The notes under the pieces are model-generated. The model had not been told where the DNA came from, made no database searches, and saw nothing but the letters and a program-made list of their open reading frames with translations. Below are positions 24,069-35,252 of a stretch of 64,000 nucleotides of DNA, piece after piece. Every line of letters begins with the position of its first letter. The first letter of the stretch is position 1. Position numbers and translations under genes: made by a program. The DNA comes from Ralstonia insidiosa (lineage in GTDB: Bacteria; Pseudomonadota; Gammaproteobacteria; Burkholderiales; Burkholderiaceae), in the NCBI RefSeq assembly GCF_008801405.1, contig NZ_VZPV01000002.1:620001-684000 (forward strand). Reading direction: 5' to 3'.

Positions 24069-26453
24069 ATGAGCGAATCCGCAGTCAACCTGTCGGCAAC
24101 ACTGCACGGCACGCAGCCCGCGGCACCCGTGCCCGGTGGTAGCCGGCATCTCGACGTGTTCTGGGTTGACGATCCCCTGAGGGGAACACGGCTGCACGTG
24201 AGTGCCACCGCCCAGAGTTGGGGTGTGCAGCCCGACACCCTGTGCGGTGCCCGCGAGCACTGGCTGGTGTACGTCCATCCGGATGATCACGCTGCGCTGC
24301 GCACTGCCTGGATGGGCTTGGCACATGGGCAGGGTTTCGCGCTTGAGTATCGCTGGATCGGTGCGGATCAACTTGAGCGCCGTGTGCGTGAGCGTGGCGA
24401 CCTGATGCCGCCCACCCACGGCGTACCGTCCCACGCTGTGGGCCTGCTCGAAGACGTGACGCAGCATCAACAGGCGCTGGCTGCGCTCGCCGAGTCCACA
24501 TTCCAGTTGCAATGGCTGACCGAGAGCGTGCCGTTTCCGCTGGCGCAGATCGACATCGGGCACTGCGTGCGCTTTGCCAACCACGCGTATGCGCAACGCT
24601 TCGGGTTGCGGGTGGACGACGTGCTGGGGCGCCATCTGCGTGAACTGATGGGGGACGCGGCCTACACGCGCGTGCTGGCCCAACTGGCTGAAGGCTTTGC
24701 CGGCCGCCGTGTCGATTTCGAAATGGAGCTGGAGTACCCGCGCGATATCGGCCGCCGCTTCGTGCATGCCGCTTACACGCCGCAGCGCGGCCTAGACGGC
24801 AGTGTGCATGCGCTTGTTTGCGTGGTGGAGGACATTACCGAGCGCAAGGAGGTCGAGCGTGAGCGCTTTCGCCATGAGCGCGAGTTCGTCACGCTGGTCG
24901 AGAATTCGCCGGACGTGATCGCGCGGCTTGATCGCGAGCTGCGCTGCGTTTATGTGAACCGCGCCGTGACCGAAGCCTTTGGCGTGACACCGGCAGACAT
25001 GACCGGCCAGACGTTGACCGTGTCGTCGTTGCCGGCCAGCGTGGCGGGGCCGCTGGATGAGGCAACACGCCAGGCATTCGAGACGGGCACCGAGCAGACC
25101 TTGACGCTGCATCTGGAAGCCAATGCGGAGCGCACGCGCATCACGCACTACAACGCCCGTGTGATCCCTGAAGCCGATCGGTTTGGCGACACGGAGGCTG
25201 CGCTGCTGATCGTCTACGACGTGACCGAACGCACCGAGGCCGAGCGTGAGCGCAACGCGCTGCTGCTGCGCGAGCAGGCTGCCCGTGCGCAGGCTGAAGC
25301 CGCCGCGCTGGCGCGCGATCGGTTTCTGGCGGTGGTGTCGCACGAGTTGCGCTCGCCGCTCAATGGCATTCAGAACTGGGCCTACGTGCTCGAGAACCAG
25401 ATTGCCGACGGGGCGCCGTTGATGCAGCGCGCGCTGGCTGGCATCAAGGCCGGTGTGGAGCAACAGGTACGGTTGATCGAAGATCTGCTCGATGCCACGC
25501 GGGTGATGAGCGGCAAGCTGCGCCTGACGCGTGAGCCCTTTACGCTGCGTACCGCGCTGGAGAGCGCGCTCAACAGCGTGCGCGCATTGGCCGCCGATCG
25601 CCATATCACCTTACACACCTCCTCCGCGCTGGAGGCGCACGAGATCGACGGCGATGCCGACCGCATCCAGCAGATCGTCTGGAACCTGCTGACCAACGCC
25701 ATCAAGTTCACACCGGAAGGTGGCGACGTCTGGTTGTCGGCCGAGCTGGTGGGCGAGGTGGCCCGCATCGTGGTGCGCGACAACGGCCGGGGCATTGCGC
25801 CGGCGTTCGTGCCGTACCTGTTCGACCCATTTCGCCAGGCGGATGACTCGCACACGCGGCGTGCCGGCGGACTGGGCCTCGGGCTTGCGCTGGTCAAGCG
25901 CTTGACTGAGCTGCATGGTGGTCGCCTGCATGCGCACAGCGATGGCGAACACCGCGGTGCGACCTTCACCGTCTACCTGCCGCTGCACGCCGGCGCCGAG
26001 TTGACCGCGCCGCTGGCGGAAGACCCGGTGCGCGACGGGCCGCTGCCCTCACTGGCCAGTTTGCGCGTGTTGCTGATCGACGATCAACAGGACGCACGCG
26101 ATGCGCTGGCAACGTTGCTGACGCAGGTTGGAGCGGATGTAGGCAGCGTCGGCTCCGGCCAGGAAGCCATCCTGCAGCTTGAGGCGTGGGGGCCATCGGC
26201 GCGCCCGCAGGTGATGGTGTGCGACATCGCGCTGCCCGATGAAGACGGCTACGTGATCCTGCAGAAGGTCCGTTGGTGGGAGCGCCAGCGCTTGCCCGCC
26301 GGCGCAGCACCGATCGAGGCCATCGCCTTGACGGCTTTTGCGCAGCCGGATGACCGCGTGCGCGCGCTGGCGAGCGGCTTTCACGAGCACCTGGTCAAGC
26401 CGGTATCGCCGCACGATCTGGTGCGCACGTTGCGCGTGCTGGCGCGGCTGTAG
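24069..26453 (+). CDS. Hybrid sensor histidine kinase with PAS domains and a C-terminal receiver
   Basis: 794 aa, cytoplasmic (no membrane segments). Three PAS-like units occupy residues 1-400, with PAC endings such as V-V-E-D-I-T-E-R-K and V-Y-D-V-T-E-R-T. A coiled linker leads to HisKA with the phospho-His in V-V-S-H-E-L-R-S-P-L-N (about 425). HATPase follows with N-L-L-T-N-A-I-K-F-T, D-N-G-R-G-I and G-L-G-L-G-L-A-L. A receiver at about 670-790 has Asp in V-C-D-I-A-L-P-D-E-D-G. There is no HPt or output domain. The start at 24069 follows a G-rich Shine-Dalgarno. The partner and signal are not identifiable; no response regulator gene is adjacent. Confidence 0.9.
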   Translation: MSESAVNLSATLHGTQPAAPVPGGSRHLDVFWVDDPLRGTRLHVSATAQSWGVQPDTLCGAREHWLVYVHPDDHAALRTAWMGLAHGQGFALEYRWIGADQLERRVRERGDLMPPTHGVPSHAVGLLEDVTQHQQALAALAESTFQLQWLTESVPFPLAQIDIGHCVRFANHAYAQRFGLRVDDVLGRHLRELMGDAAYTRVLAQLAEGFAGRRVDFEMELEYPRDIGRRFVHAAYTPQRGLDGSVHALVCVVEDITERKEVERERFRHEREFVTLVENSPDVIARLDRELRCVYVNRAVTEAFGVTPADMTGQTLTVSSLPASVAGPLDEATRQAFETGTEQTLTLHLEANAERTRITHYNARVIPEADRFGDTEAALLIVYDVTERTEAERERNALLLREQAARAQAEAAALARDRFLAVVSHELRSPLNGIQNWAYVLENQIADGAPLMQRALAGIKAGVEQQVRLIEDLLDATRVMSGKLRLTREPFTLRTALESALNSVRALAADRHITLHTSSALEAHEIDGDADRIQQIVWNLLTNAIKFTPEGGDVWLSAELVGEVARIVVRDNGRGIAPAFVPYLFDPFRQADDSHTRRAGGLGLGLALVKRLTELHGGRLHAHSDGEHRGATFTVYLPLHAGAELTAPLAEDPVRDGPLPSLASLRVLLIDDQQDARDALATLLTQVGADVGSVGSGQEAILQLEAWGPSARPQVMVCDIALPDEDGYVILQKVRWWERQRLPAGAAPIEAIALTAFAQPDDRVRALASGFHEHLVKPVSPHDLVRTLRVLARL

Positions 26454-26474
26454 GCCCCCGGCGGCTTGGTTGTT

Positions 26475-27269
26475 CTAATACGACGTCAGCGGGCGACCGG
26501 CGACGCCGGTTTCTGGTCCGCCCATCAACGCCTGCGCAAACACCTGCGCAAAGCCGTTCTTGGTGACCGGCGTGCGTGTTTCCAGGCAAGTGGCCAGCAG
26601 GTCTTGCCAATGACGGATGACGTCTGGATAGGCGGCATCCGCCGGATGCAGGCCCAGGCGCAGCAGCGGCGTGTTGGCATGCTGCCGCGTCAGCCAACGC
26701 AAGTAGTAGCGCGACACCAGCCGGCGCGCGTTGGTCTGCACGCTGTAGGTCAGGCAGGGCGCTTTCAGCGCGCGCGTCGGGTGCAGCAGGAAGAAGCGCT
26801 GCAGTGTCGTCGTGTAGCGCAGCGGTAGCGCATCAAGTGCTTGCCACGTGGCTGCATTCATCAGCCATGCCGGCGCGACAAAGCCATGCAGCGGCCAGCC
26901 GTTGGCAGCAAACCAGGCGGCACCGGCTTGCATGCGTGCACGCGCAGTTGCCAGCGGAATCGCCGAAAACTCACCTTCACCCGCCGTATAGCGTGTGCGA
27001 ATCAACTGGTCGACGAATCCGCCGGGGGGCTGGTCGTCCAGGTGTGCGTAGCCGTGCAGGACGAGTTCATCGCCAAGGGCCAGGCGCTCGGTCATCAGGC
27101 GGCAGAAGCGCTCGCTGTTGCGTGCGGTGGGTGCCTGATGGTAGTTGGGAATCACCAGTAGCGATTTCGGCACCGGGCAGACTTCATCCAACGCAGAAAG
27201 CAAGGCCATGCACGCCGGCCAGGTAGCTGGCGTGACATCGTGCATGGCAATGACCAGATAGCGCGACAT
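26475..27269 (-). CDS. DUF2334 polysaccharide-deacetylase-like protein
   Basis: 264 aa with a carbohydrate-esterase-4-like fold. Visible motifs: M-H-D-V-T-P at residues about 9-14 (metal-binding Asp and the T-P), L-H-G-Y-A-H-L-D near residue 72 (the H-x-x-x-H metal motif), G-F-V-A-P-A-W-L near 128, and L-G-L-H-P-A-D near 222. These match DUF2334 proteins, which are thought to deacetylate N-acetyl sugars or glycolipids. It lies 200 bp downstream of the rpoN2 stop on the same strand, and 22 bp from the end of the convergent hybrid kinase gene. The substrate is unknown. Confidence 0.8.
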   Translation of the reverse strand: MSRYLVIAMHDVTPATWPACMALLSALDEVCPVPKSLLVIPNYHQAPTARNSERFCRLMTERLALGDELVLHGYAHLDDQPPGGFVDQLIRTRYTAGEGEFSAIPLATARARMQAGAAWFAANGWPLHGFVAPAWLMNAATWQALDALPLRYTTTLQRFFLLHPTRALKAPCLTYSVQTNARRLVSRYYLRWLTRQHANTPLLRLGLHPADAAYPDVIRHWQDLLATCLETRTPVTKNGFAQVFAQALMGGPETGVAGRPLTSY

Positions 27270-27468
27270 GGTGGATGGGCTCGTCTGCTTTGGGGCTATC
27301 GCGTGCGATGGGCGCGCAGGTTGTGTTTGACGCCGTCGCATTCCGCCGCCCAGAACATCGTCACATCGACCAGGTGCGACGACGAGGTTACCGCGTCGTC
27401 CGCGTGGTCGGGGTGAGCGTGATGGTTTGGCAGCTTGCGCACGGGCGTCCTGTTGGTGGGGTGCGTGG

Positions 27469-28980
27469 TCAGGCCTGGCGGCGCAACTCGGCCGGTGCAA
27501 TGCGCATCAGCCCGCGATACTTCGACACCGTGCGGCGCGCAACGATCACACCTTGCTCAGCCAGCATCTTGGCGAGCGACACATCGGAGAGCGGCGCATC
27601 GGCATCTTCGGCTTCGATCATTTCCTTGAGCAGCGCCCGCACCGCTGCCGCCGAACATGCACCGCCTGTGTCGGTGGCGAGCTGGCGTGAGAAGAAATGC
27701 TTGAACTCGAAGATGCCGCGCGGCGTGGCCATGTACTTGTTGCCGGTGGCGCGCGAGATGGTCGACTCATGCAGGCCAAGCTCTTCGGCCACGTCGCGCA
27801 GCACCAGCGGCTTCATCGCCACCTCGCCGTATTCCAGAAAGTGCTTCTGGTGCGCGACGATGGCCTCGGCCACGCGCTGAATGGTGGCAAAGCGCTGCTG
27901 CGCGTTGCGGATCAGCCAGCGTGCTTCCTGCAACTGGTGCGCCAGTGGCGTGCGACTGTGGCCGCGCGTCTGCGCAAAGAGTTCGGCGTAGACCTTGTTG
28001 ATGCGCGCGCACGGCGCCACCGCCGGATTGGTGACAGCCACCCATTTGCCCTTGATCTTGGTGACAAACACATCCGGCACGATGTAGCCCGCATGCGTTT
28101 GAGAGAAGCGCTGCCCCGGGCGCGGGTCCAGCGCGCGGATCAGTGCACAGGCGTCGCGCAGTTCCTCCTCGGTGCAATTGAGTGCGCGGCGCATCTGCAC
28201 GAACTCGCGCTTGGCCAGGCGCGGCAAATGGCTGTGCACGATGTCTTGTGCGATCTCCTGAATGCGTTCTTCGGCATCGGTATCTGCCGGGCGCGCCTCG
28301 ATCTGCAGGCGCAGGCATTCGGACAGATCGCGCGCCGCCACGCCCGGCGGGTCCAGGCTCTGCACCAGCGCCAGCGCGATCTGCATTTCCTTCTCGGTGG
28401 GCACGGGCTCCACGGGTGCCAGCGGGATCAACTCAGAGAGCAACTGGCGCAGGTAGCCGTCGTCGTCCAGCGCTTCAACCACGGTCTGCGCCAGTACACG
28501 GTCGCGGTCCGACAGGCGGTAGCTCAGCAACTCTTCGTGCAGGTGTTCGCGCAGGCTTGGCGTGGCGTGTACCCACTCGCCGATGTCGCTGTCTTCACCA
28601 TCGCCATGGTGGCTGCCGTTGTGGTTGTAATAGGTGCTGAAGTCTGCAGGAAATTCTTCCGATGCGGCGATGGCCGGATCGGTTTCGATGGCGCTGGTGG
28701 TGGTCTCCAGCGGCGTTGCATCGGCGTGCGAGGTATCAGCGATCGCACCGTCCGACTCGATGGATGCCGGCACTTCACCCGTACGAGCAATGCCACCGGC
28801 CTGGGCCTGCGCGCCCGCCTCGTGTTCGACCTCTTCCAGGAACGGGTTGCTGGCGAGCGCTTCTTGCATTTCCTGCGCAAATTCGTTGGCGGACAACTGC
28901 AACAGCTTCACGGACTGCTGCAGTCGCGGCGTCAGCGCGAGATGCTGCTTCGCACGCATTTCGAGAGCGGCCTTGATCAT
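27469..28980 (-). CDS. rpoN2: RNA polymerase sigma-54 factor, chromid copy (RpoN2)
   Basis: 503 aa. Region I is Q/Leu-rich (residues about 10-50, L-T-P-R-L-Q-Q-S-V-K-L-L-Q-L-S). The acidic linker runs from 60 to 130. The core-binding region has L-D-P-P-G-V-A-A-R-D-L and D-P-R-P-G. The HTH (L-G-L-H-E-S-T-I-S-R-A-T-G-N-K-Y) lies near 400. The RpoN box reads A-R-R-T-V-S-K-Y-R-G, where the canonical box is ARRTVxKYRE: the final Glu is Gly. AAGGAGG precedes the ATG at 28980. Ralstonia genomes often carry two rpoN genes, and this one's position beside a plasmid-type origin fits the second. It may serve the two sigma-54 activators at 29.8-32.9 kb. Confidence 0.92.
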   Translation of the reverse strand: MIKAALEMRAKQHLALTPRLQQSVKLLQLSANEFAQEMQEALASNPFLEEVEHEAGAQAQAGGIARTGEVPASIESDGAIADTSHADATPLETTTSAIETDPAIAASEEFPADFSTYYNHNGSHHGDGEDSDIGEWVHATPSLREHLHEELLSYRLSDRDRVLAQTVVEALDDDGYLRQLLSELIPLAPVEPVPTEKEMQIALALVQSLDPPGVAARDLSECLRLQIEARPADTDAEERIQEIAQDIVHSHLPRLAKREFVQMRRALNCTEEELRDACALIRALDPRPGQRFSQTHAGYIVPDVFVTKIKGKWVAVTNPAVAPCARINKVYAELFAQTRGHSRTPLAHQLQEARWLIRNAQQRFATIQRVAEAIVAHQKHFLEYGEVAMKPLVLRDVAEELGLHESTISRATGNKYMATPRGIFEFKHFFSRQLATDTGGACSAAAVRALLKEMIEAEDADAPLSDVSLAKMLAEQGVIVARRTVSKYRGLMRIAPAELRRQA

Positions 28981-29294
28981 TCGCCTTGCCTCCTTCGGGT
29001 GAGTGGGCGCCGGTCTTGCGACCGACATGACTCTCCATCGATGCAAAGCGTGTGCCATGTCAGAAAACGCAGTTGCGACAAGGCTTTGCAGGCGGCAGAC
29101 ACGCCGTTTCTACATGGTCATGTCGTTTTTATATGCGCAGTGTTGCCGGCACATGACAGTGTTGTGCGTGCACGCGGGCCGCATCGCGCTATGGCAATGG
29201 GTGGCACGGCAGGTACATGCGTTGCTGCGGTGACCGGGAAACCGGCTGCACGCCGGCTTCGCGTTCCATCACCGCCACACGTAAGGAGAAACCG
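28981..29294. other. Divergent intergenic region between rpoN2 and a small secreted protein gene
   Basis: 314 bp. It contains the rpoN2 Shine-Dalgarno and, on the plus strand, a perfect sigma-54 -24 hexamer context (TGGCACG at 29202-29208), but no -12 GC at the required spacing. I cannot assign promoters with confidence. Confidence 0.4.
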
Positions 29295-29570
29295 ATGCAA
29301 TCACGCACGCTGACTGCCGCCCTCGCGGGCACCATCCTGGCCCTCGGGATGACAACAGCCCAGGCCCAGACCAACCCCGCTCCGGCAGATGCGCCCACCA
29401 ATGCGCCCAAGGCGGCCACGGATGCCATGCCTGCTGACGGCAATGCCGAAGGCGCCAAGCCAAAGGCCAGGCAGAAGAAGTCGCACCACGCGAAGTCTTC
29501 GAGCAAGTCAGGCGGATCGGGCAGCGCCAGTGCGGGTGATTCGTCGGGCGCGGCCAAGCAAAGCCAGTAG
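29295..29570 (+). CDS. Small secreted Lys/His/Ser-rich protein
   Basis: 91 aa. Sec signal peptide (residues 1-24, cleavage at T-A-Q-A-Q), then a Pro/Ala-rich segment and a basic tail with K-P-K-A-R-Q-K-K-S-H-H-A-K and Ser/Gly repeats. It has no recognisable fold and is probably disordered in the periplasm. TAAGGAG sits 8 nt before the ATG. Small basic exported proteins of this sort are common in Ralstonia, but I do not recognise a named family. Confidence 0.75.
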   Translation: MQSRTLTAALAGTILALGMTTAQAQTNPAPADAPTNAPKAATDAMPADGNAEGAKPKARQKKSHHAKSSSKSGGSGSASAGDSSGAAKQSQ

Positions 29571-29608
29571 CCGATCCGTCCAACGAACCACACATGAGGA
29601 GACCCGCC

Positions 29609-29740
29609 ATGCGAGTCCAATCTTTGACGCTACCGCAGGCGGACCGAACGGGATCCGCAGCGCAGAAAACAGCGGAACCCGTGCCACGCCGTGCGCCGCA
29701 TGAGCACCCGGGCGAGCGCACGCACACGCATCCGCGCTGA
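29609..29740 (+). CDS. Possible 43-aa basic small protein
   Basis: ATG at 29609 with a strong GAGGAG Shine-Dalgarno about 7 nt upstream, 38 nt after the preceding gene. The product is Arg/His/Pro-rich with no recognised family. Its stop lies inside the left arm of a perfect 15-bp hairpin. The case rests on the ribosome site and operon-like spacing only. Confidence 0.4.
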   Translation: MRVQSLTLPQADRTGSAAQKTAEPVPRRAPHEHPGERTHTHPR

Positions 29741-29760
29741 TGCGTTCAGCGCGGATGCGT
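29726..29760. terminator. Perfect 15-bp hairpin between convergent genes
   Basis: Arms 29726-29740 and 29746-29760 (ACGCATCCGCGCTGA and its complement) with a 5-nt loop. There is no T-run, so it may be a Rho-assisted or bidirectional terminator, or an mRNA 3'-end stabiliser. Confidence 0.6.
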
Positions 29761-29796
29761 ACGGTGTACGGTATGCGACGTCGAGGAAGCGCCGGA

Positions 29797-30900
<1,104 letters not shown>

Positions 30901-31488
30901 GGCTCCCTCGTGGTCGGTCACGACGGGGACGTTCCGGCACGGAGCCGCCTGTTCAGCGATGCTGGCTCCCGATGGCTTGGCGCGTCGTCATCCCGTCACA
31001 TTGTGTGGAAAAGTTGAGCCATTATCGGGGCCGCTTTAGCGCGTTGTATGTCAGGCATGCGCTGACGTTTCGGCCATCCTGTCGGCCAAACGCTGACAAG
31101 AAACGGGCCCGAGACGCTGGCGGGGCGCAGGTTTTACGCCCGCTTCTGCTTTTTAGGCGGCCTATCGTGTCCATCGGTTGTCCATTCGGGCCGATGGGTG
31201 GCGAAGCCGTGACCTTCTCACCTATGCTGGGATCGCGCCTGCCTGGTCGGGCTGACCACTCGGCGTGATGCCGGCGCGTCTTTTCTTGCACGCGAGCGTG
31301 TAAAAGTTACCGGTTTGCGCACTGGCAACCAGGACTTGGCTGCGCAATCGCTGCGCCCCTCGCCAAGCGTGTCGGCGATGGAATACTTTTTGCACCTGCC
31401 GCTTGCCCGCGCATGGAAGGCCCGCAGTTGCCCCGCGCATTGACCGCCGACGGTCCAATCGAACCGCTGGCCACCCAATCGAATCGAG
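30901..31488. other. 588-bp divergent intergenic region between two sigma-54 activator genes
   Basis: No gene seen. It must hold both promoters. The best sigma-54-like element on the plus strand is TGGC at 31337 with GC at 31350-31351 (correct -24/-12 spacing, but the rest of the match is poor). Confidence 0.4.
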
Positions 31489-32910
<1,422 letters not shown>

Positions 32911-32989
32911 GCCGAGCACATCGATGATGTTCCGGGCGCGGTACGCAGCTTGCTGACGGTGGGGTATTCACACCCCACAGGAGGTTGCC

Positions 32990-33157
32990 ATGCTGCGTTA
33001 CGCCGTTATCTTTTTCATCATCGCGCTGATCGCGGCTGTGCTCGGGTTTGGCGGCATTGCCGCCAGCGCCGCCGGCATTGCCAAGATTCTGTTCATGATC
33101 TTCGTGGTGCTGTTTGTGGTGAGTCTGCTTTGGGGCCTGGTGGCCGGGCGCCGGTAA
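32990..33157 (+). CDS. DUF1328 small membrane protein (YtjA family)
   Basis: 55 aa, two hydrophobic spans (residues about 4-24 and 29-50) with the family pattern L-R-Y-A-V-I-F-F-I-I-A-L-I-A-A-V-L-G-F-G-G-I-A, A-A-G-I-A-K-I-L-F and L-x-G-R-R end. AGGAGG lies 5-6 nt before the ATG. Function unknown; homologues are frequently stress-induced and found beside DUF883-type genes, as here. Confidence 0.9.
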   Translation: MLRYAVIFFIIALIAAVLGFGGIAASAAGIAKILFMIFVVLFVVSLLWGLVAGRR

Positions 33158-33222
33158 GGGCGCAGCCAACCTCGTGCGTGTGCCGATCGACACGCAATGC
33201 CACCTCTCAGGAGCGCAGACCC

Positions 33223-33528
33223 ATGGAACCGTCCCAGACCAACCCGTTTCCCAAATCCGATGGCAACGGCAACCTGATCCGCGAAGATGTGGCGCAGGCG
33301 GCCGAGCGCGTCAAGGCGACGACCGCGGAGGCCATCGACCGCACTGCCGGCGCGGCCGCCGATGCACTCGATGAGGTCGTCGCCCGGCGCGCGCAGTGGC
33401 GCGCATCACGGCAGCGCTTTGCCAACGATGCGACGGACTGCATGCGCACGCATCCGCTGGCGACCATCGCGCTGGCCTTTGGCGCAGGCTTTCTCATCAG
33501 CCGGCTGCTGGGCAGCGACGACGACTGA
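33223..33528 (+). CDS. DUF883/ElaB-YqjD-like tail-anchored protein
   Basis: 101 aa. A soluble helical part (residues 15-75, with A-A-E-R-V-K-A-T-T-A-E-A-I-D-R-T-A-G) is followed by one C-terminal membrane span (A-T-I-A-L-A-F-G-A-G-F-L-I-S-R-L-L-G). E. coli ElaB/YqjD bind ribosomes and anchor them to the inner membrane in stationary phase; the same job is only possible here. CAGGAG lies before the ATG. Second in a plus-strand series DUF1328 - DUF883-like - YihY-like. Confidence 0.8.
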   Translation: MEPSQTNPFPKSDGNGNLIREDVAQAAERVKATTAEAIDRTAGAAADALDEVVARRAQWRASRQRFANDATDCMRTHPLATIALAFGAGFLISRLLGSDDD

Positions 33529-33618
33529 GCCCCTGCCCCTGCTTGCGCGTATGCTGCGGGCTGACTACGCTCGAAGGCGGCGCGGGCTTGCCCGCTCGCC
33601 TTTCCTCAAGGACCATTC

Positions 33619-34611
33619 ATGCGCCTGGCTGCCTTTTTCATCGACCGCGATGTGCTCAAGCGTTCTGCCCAGGTGCTGATCGGGGCGGCACGGCAGTGGT
33701 CTGTGCACCGCGCGGCCAGCAAGGGTGCGGCGCTGTCGTTCTACACGCTGTTCTCGATGGCGCCGGTGCTGGTGCTGGTGATCTCGATTGCCGGGCTGTT
33801 TTTTGGCGAACAGGCTGCGCGCGGCGAAATCTTCGGGCAAATCAGAGGCCTTGTGGGCGACCAAGGCGCTGCGGCGGTGGAGACGGTGCTGGCCGCCACC
33901 AAGCGCTCCGGCCACGGCCTGTTTGCCGCTGTGATGGCCGTTGTGCTGCTGGTGATTGGCGCCACCAGCGCCTTCTCCGAACTCAAGAGCAGCCTCGATG
34001 AACTGTGGGAAGTGCCGCCGCGCCAGCAGGCGGGGCTATGGGGGTTGCTGCGCGCGCGGCTGCTGTCGTTCAGCCTGATCCTGGTGCTGGCCTTTCTGCT
34101 GCTGGTCTCGCTCATCGTCAATGCGGCATTGGCGGTGGTTCAGCGCTTCTGGGGCGAGATCTGGGCGGGTGCGGGCTTCTTCGCACCGGTGGCAGAGGTC
34201 ATGTCTTCTGCCTTTGCGTTTGCGGTGGTGTCGCTGTTGTTCGGCACCATCTTCAAGATGCTGCCCGAGACGCGCGTGGCCTGGCGTGACGTGGCCCTGG
34301 GCGCAGTGGTGACGGCGCTGTTGTTCTCGCTCGGCAAGCGCATCATCGGGTTGTATCTCGGCAGCAGCGCGGTGGCGTCTTCCTACGGCGCAGCCGGGTC
34401 CGTGGTGGCGTTGATGTTGTGGATCTACTATTCCGCGCAGATTTTCTTTTTCGGCGCGTTGGTCACGCGCCAGTACGCGTTGCTGTTCGGCAGCCGCAAG
34501 GAAGAGGCGACGGGGGTAACGGGAGCGACCGGCGTTGCCACGCAAGCCGCGCTGCTCAACCCAACGCTGGCGGCGGGTTCCGCCAACGGCACGCGCGACA
34601 GCGGACGCTAG
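33619..34611 (+). CDS. YihY/UPF0761-family inner-membrane protein (formerly 'ribonuclease BN-like')
   Basis: 330 aa, six predicted membrane spans. Family motifs: A-S-K-G-A-A-L-S-F-Y-T-L-F-S-M-A-P near residue 35, S-A-F-S-E-L-K-S-S-L-D-E-L-W near 115, A-S-S-Y-G-A-A-G-S-V near 255 and I-Y-Y-S-A-Q-I-F-F-F-G-A. The old RNase BN label is not supported for this family. The C-terminal 40 residues are Thr/Ala/Gly-rich and not conserved. The stop overlaps the end of the convergent frameshifted DUF883-like gene by 3 nt. Confidence 0.9.
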   Translation: MRLAAFFIDRDVLKRSAQVLIGAARQWSVHRAASKGAALSFYTLFSMAPVLVLVISIAGLFFGEQAARGEIFGQIRGLVGDQGAAAVETVLAATKRSGHGLFAAVMAVVLLVIGATSAFSELKSSLDELWEVPPRQQAGLWGLLRARLLSFSLILVLAFLLLVSLIVNAALAVVQRFWGEIWAGAGFFAPVAEVMSSAFAFAVVSLLFGTIFKMLPETRVAWRDVALGAVVTALLFSLGKRIIGLYLGSSAVASSYGAAGSVVALMLWIYYSAQIFFFGALVTRQYALLFGSRKEEATGVTGATGVATQAALLNPTLAAGSANGTRDSGR

Positions 34612-34903
34612 TCCCGCGCAACGGCTCCAGCAAGCAGCACCTCTGCCACACAGGCCAGGCAGATCGTCAGCGCCGGATGCTGGCGCATGGAACGGCTGCC
34701 CTGCTCCGACACATTCGCGCACAGCGTCTTCAATTGTTCGGTACGCCGGTCAAATTGCGTGAGTGCGCGGGAGCCCTCGCCTGCCAGCCGGTCAATGCCC
34801 TCGGTCGTGGTGTGTTCACGCGCTGTGCGGTGTGATCAATCTGCGGGTGCAGGGGCGTGACGGTGGCGCCGTCGGACGGCGGTCTGGGGTTCTGCTCTGT
34901 CAT
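34608..34903 (-). pseudogene. DUF883-like paralogue disrupted by a one-base deletion
   Basis: The minus-strand ATG at 34903 has AGGA 8 nt upstream. The first frame runs to T-A-Q-R-V; a different frame then gives H-T-T-T-E-G-I-D-R-L-A-G, a helical segment, H-P-A-L-T-I-C-L-A and a C-terminal membrane span ending A-V-A-R-D. Joined, this parallels the intact protein at 33223 (A-A-E-R-V-K-A-T-T-A-E-A-I-D-R-T-A-G ... membrane tail). The span is 296 nt, one short of a multiple of three, so a single missing base just after the Val codon (about 34804) explains it. It could be a genuine pseudogene or a sequence error. Confidence 0.6.
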
Positions 34904-35024
34904 GACGGGTTCCTGCGGTGCGAAGGCATGGATTGCCCAGCAACCGCCATGCCCCGATACGCCGCGCCCCAAAACAAAAGGGCCACGACTGTGGCCCTGG
35001 ATACAGGTGAAAAAAACGACGCGA

Positions 35025-35252
35025 CTAGCCGACCGTCACCACGGTCTTGCGCACGACCAAGATTTCCGCTTGCAGAGCGAGTGCTGCGAGTGCCCGCAGG
35101 CTGTCCTGCGGCAACGCCTTGATCCGCTTGCGGCGATTGGCGGCACGCTGCTGACGTGCCGCACGCAGGCTTTCTGCGTCGAGTTGCCACGCCTTACGGG
35201 TGGTCTCGAGAATGCGCTGCACTGCGGGATCAACAGGGGTTCGACTACGCAC
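35025..35252 (-). CDS. Small basic hypothetical protein
   Basis: 75 aa with GTG start at 35252, supported by AAGGAG 7 nt upstream. Rich in Arg, Ala and Leu, with no membrane segment; the middle (A-R-Q-Q-R-A-A-N-R-R-K-R-I-K) is strongly basic and helical, suggesting nucleic-acid binding. I do not recognise a family. It stands alone between the DUF883-like pseudogene and prfC. Confidence 0.55.
   Translation of the reverse strand: MRSRTPVDPAVQRILETTRKAWQLDAESLRAARQQRAANRRKRIKALPQDSLRALAALALQAEILVVRKTVVTVG

Noticed and set aside
29202..29230. Sigma-54 promoter candidate TGGCACG upstream of the small secreted protein gene
   Set aside because: The -24 half is perfect, but no GC dinucleotide sits at the required -12 distance; the nearest is shifted by several bases.
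31337..31351. TGGCTGCGCAATCGC as a -24/-12 element for the response regulator at 31489
   Set aside because: GG and GC spacing is right, but most other consensus positions fail. Too weak to list as a promoter.
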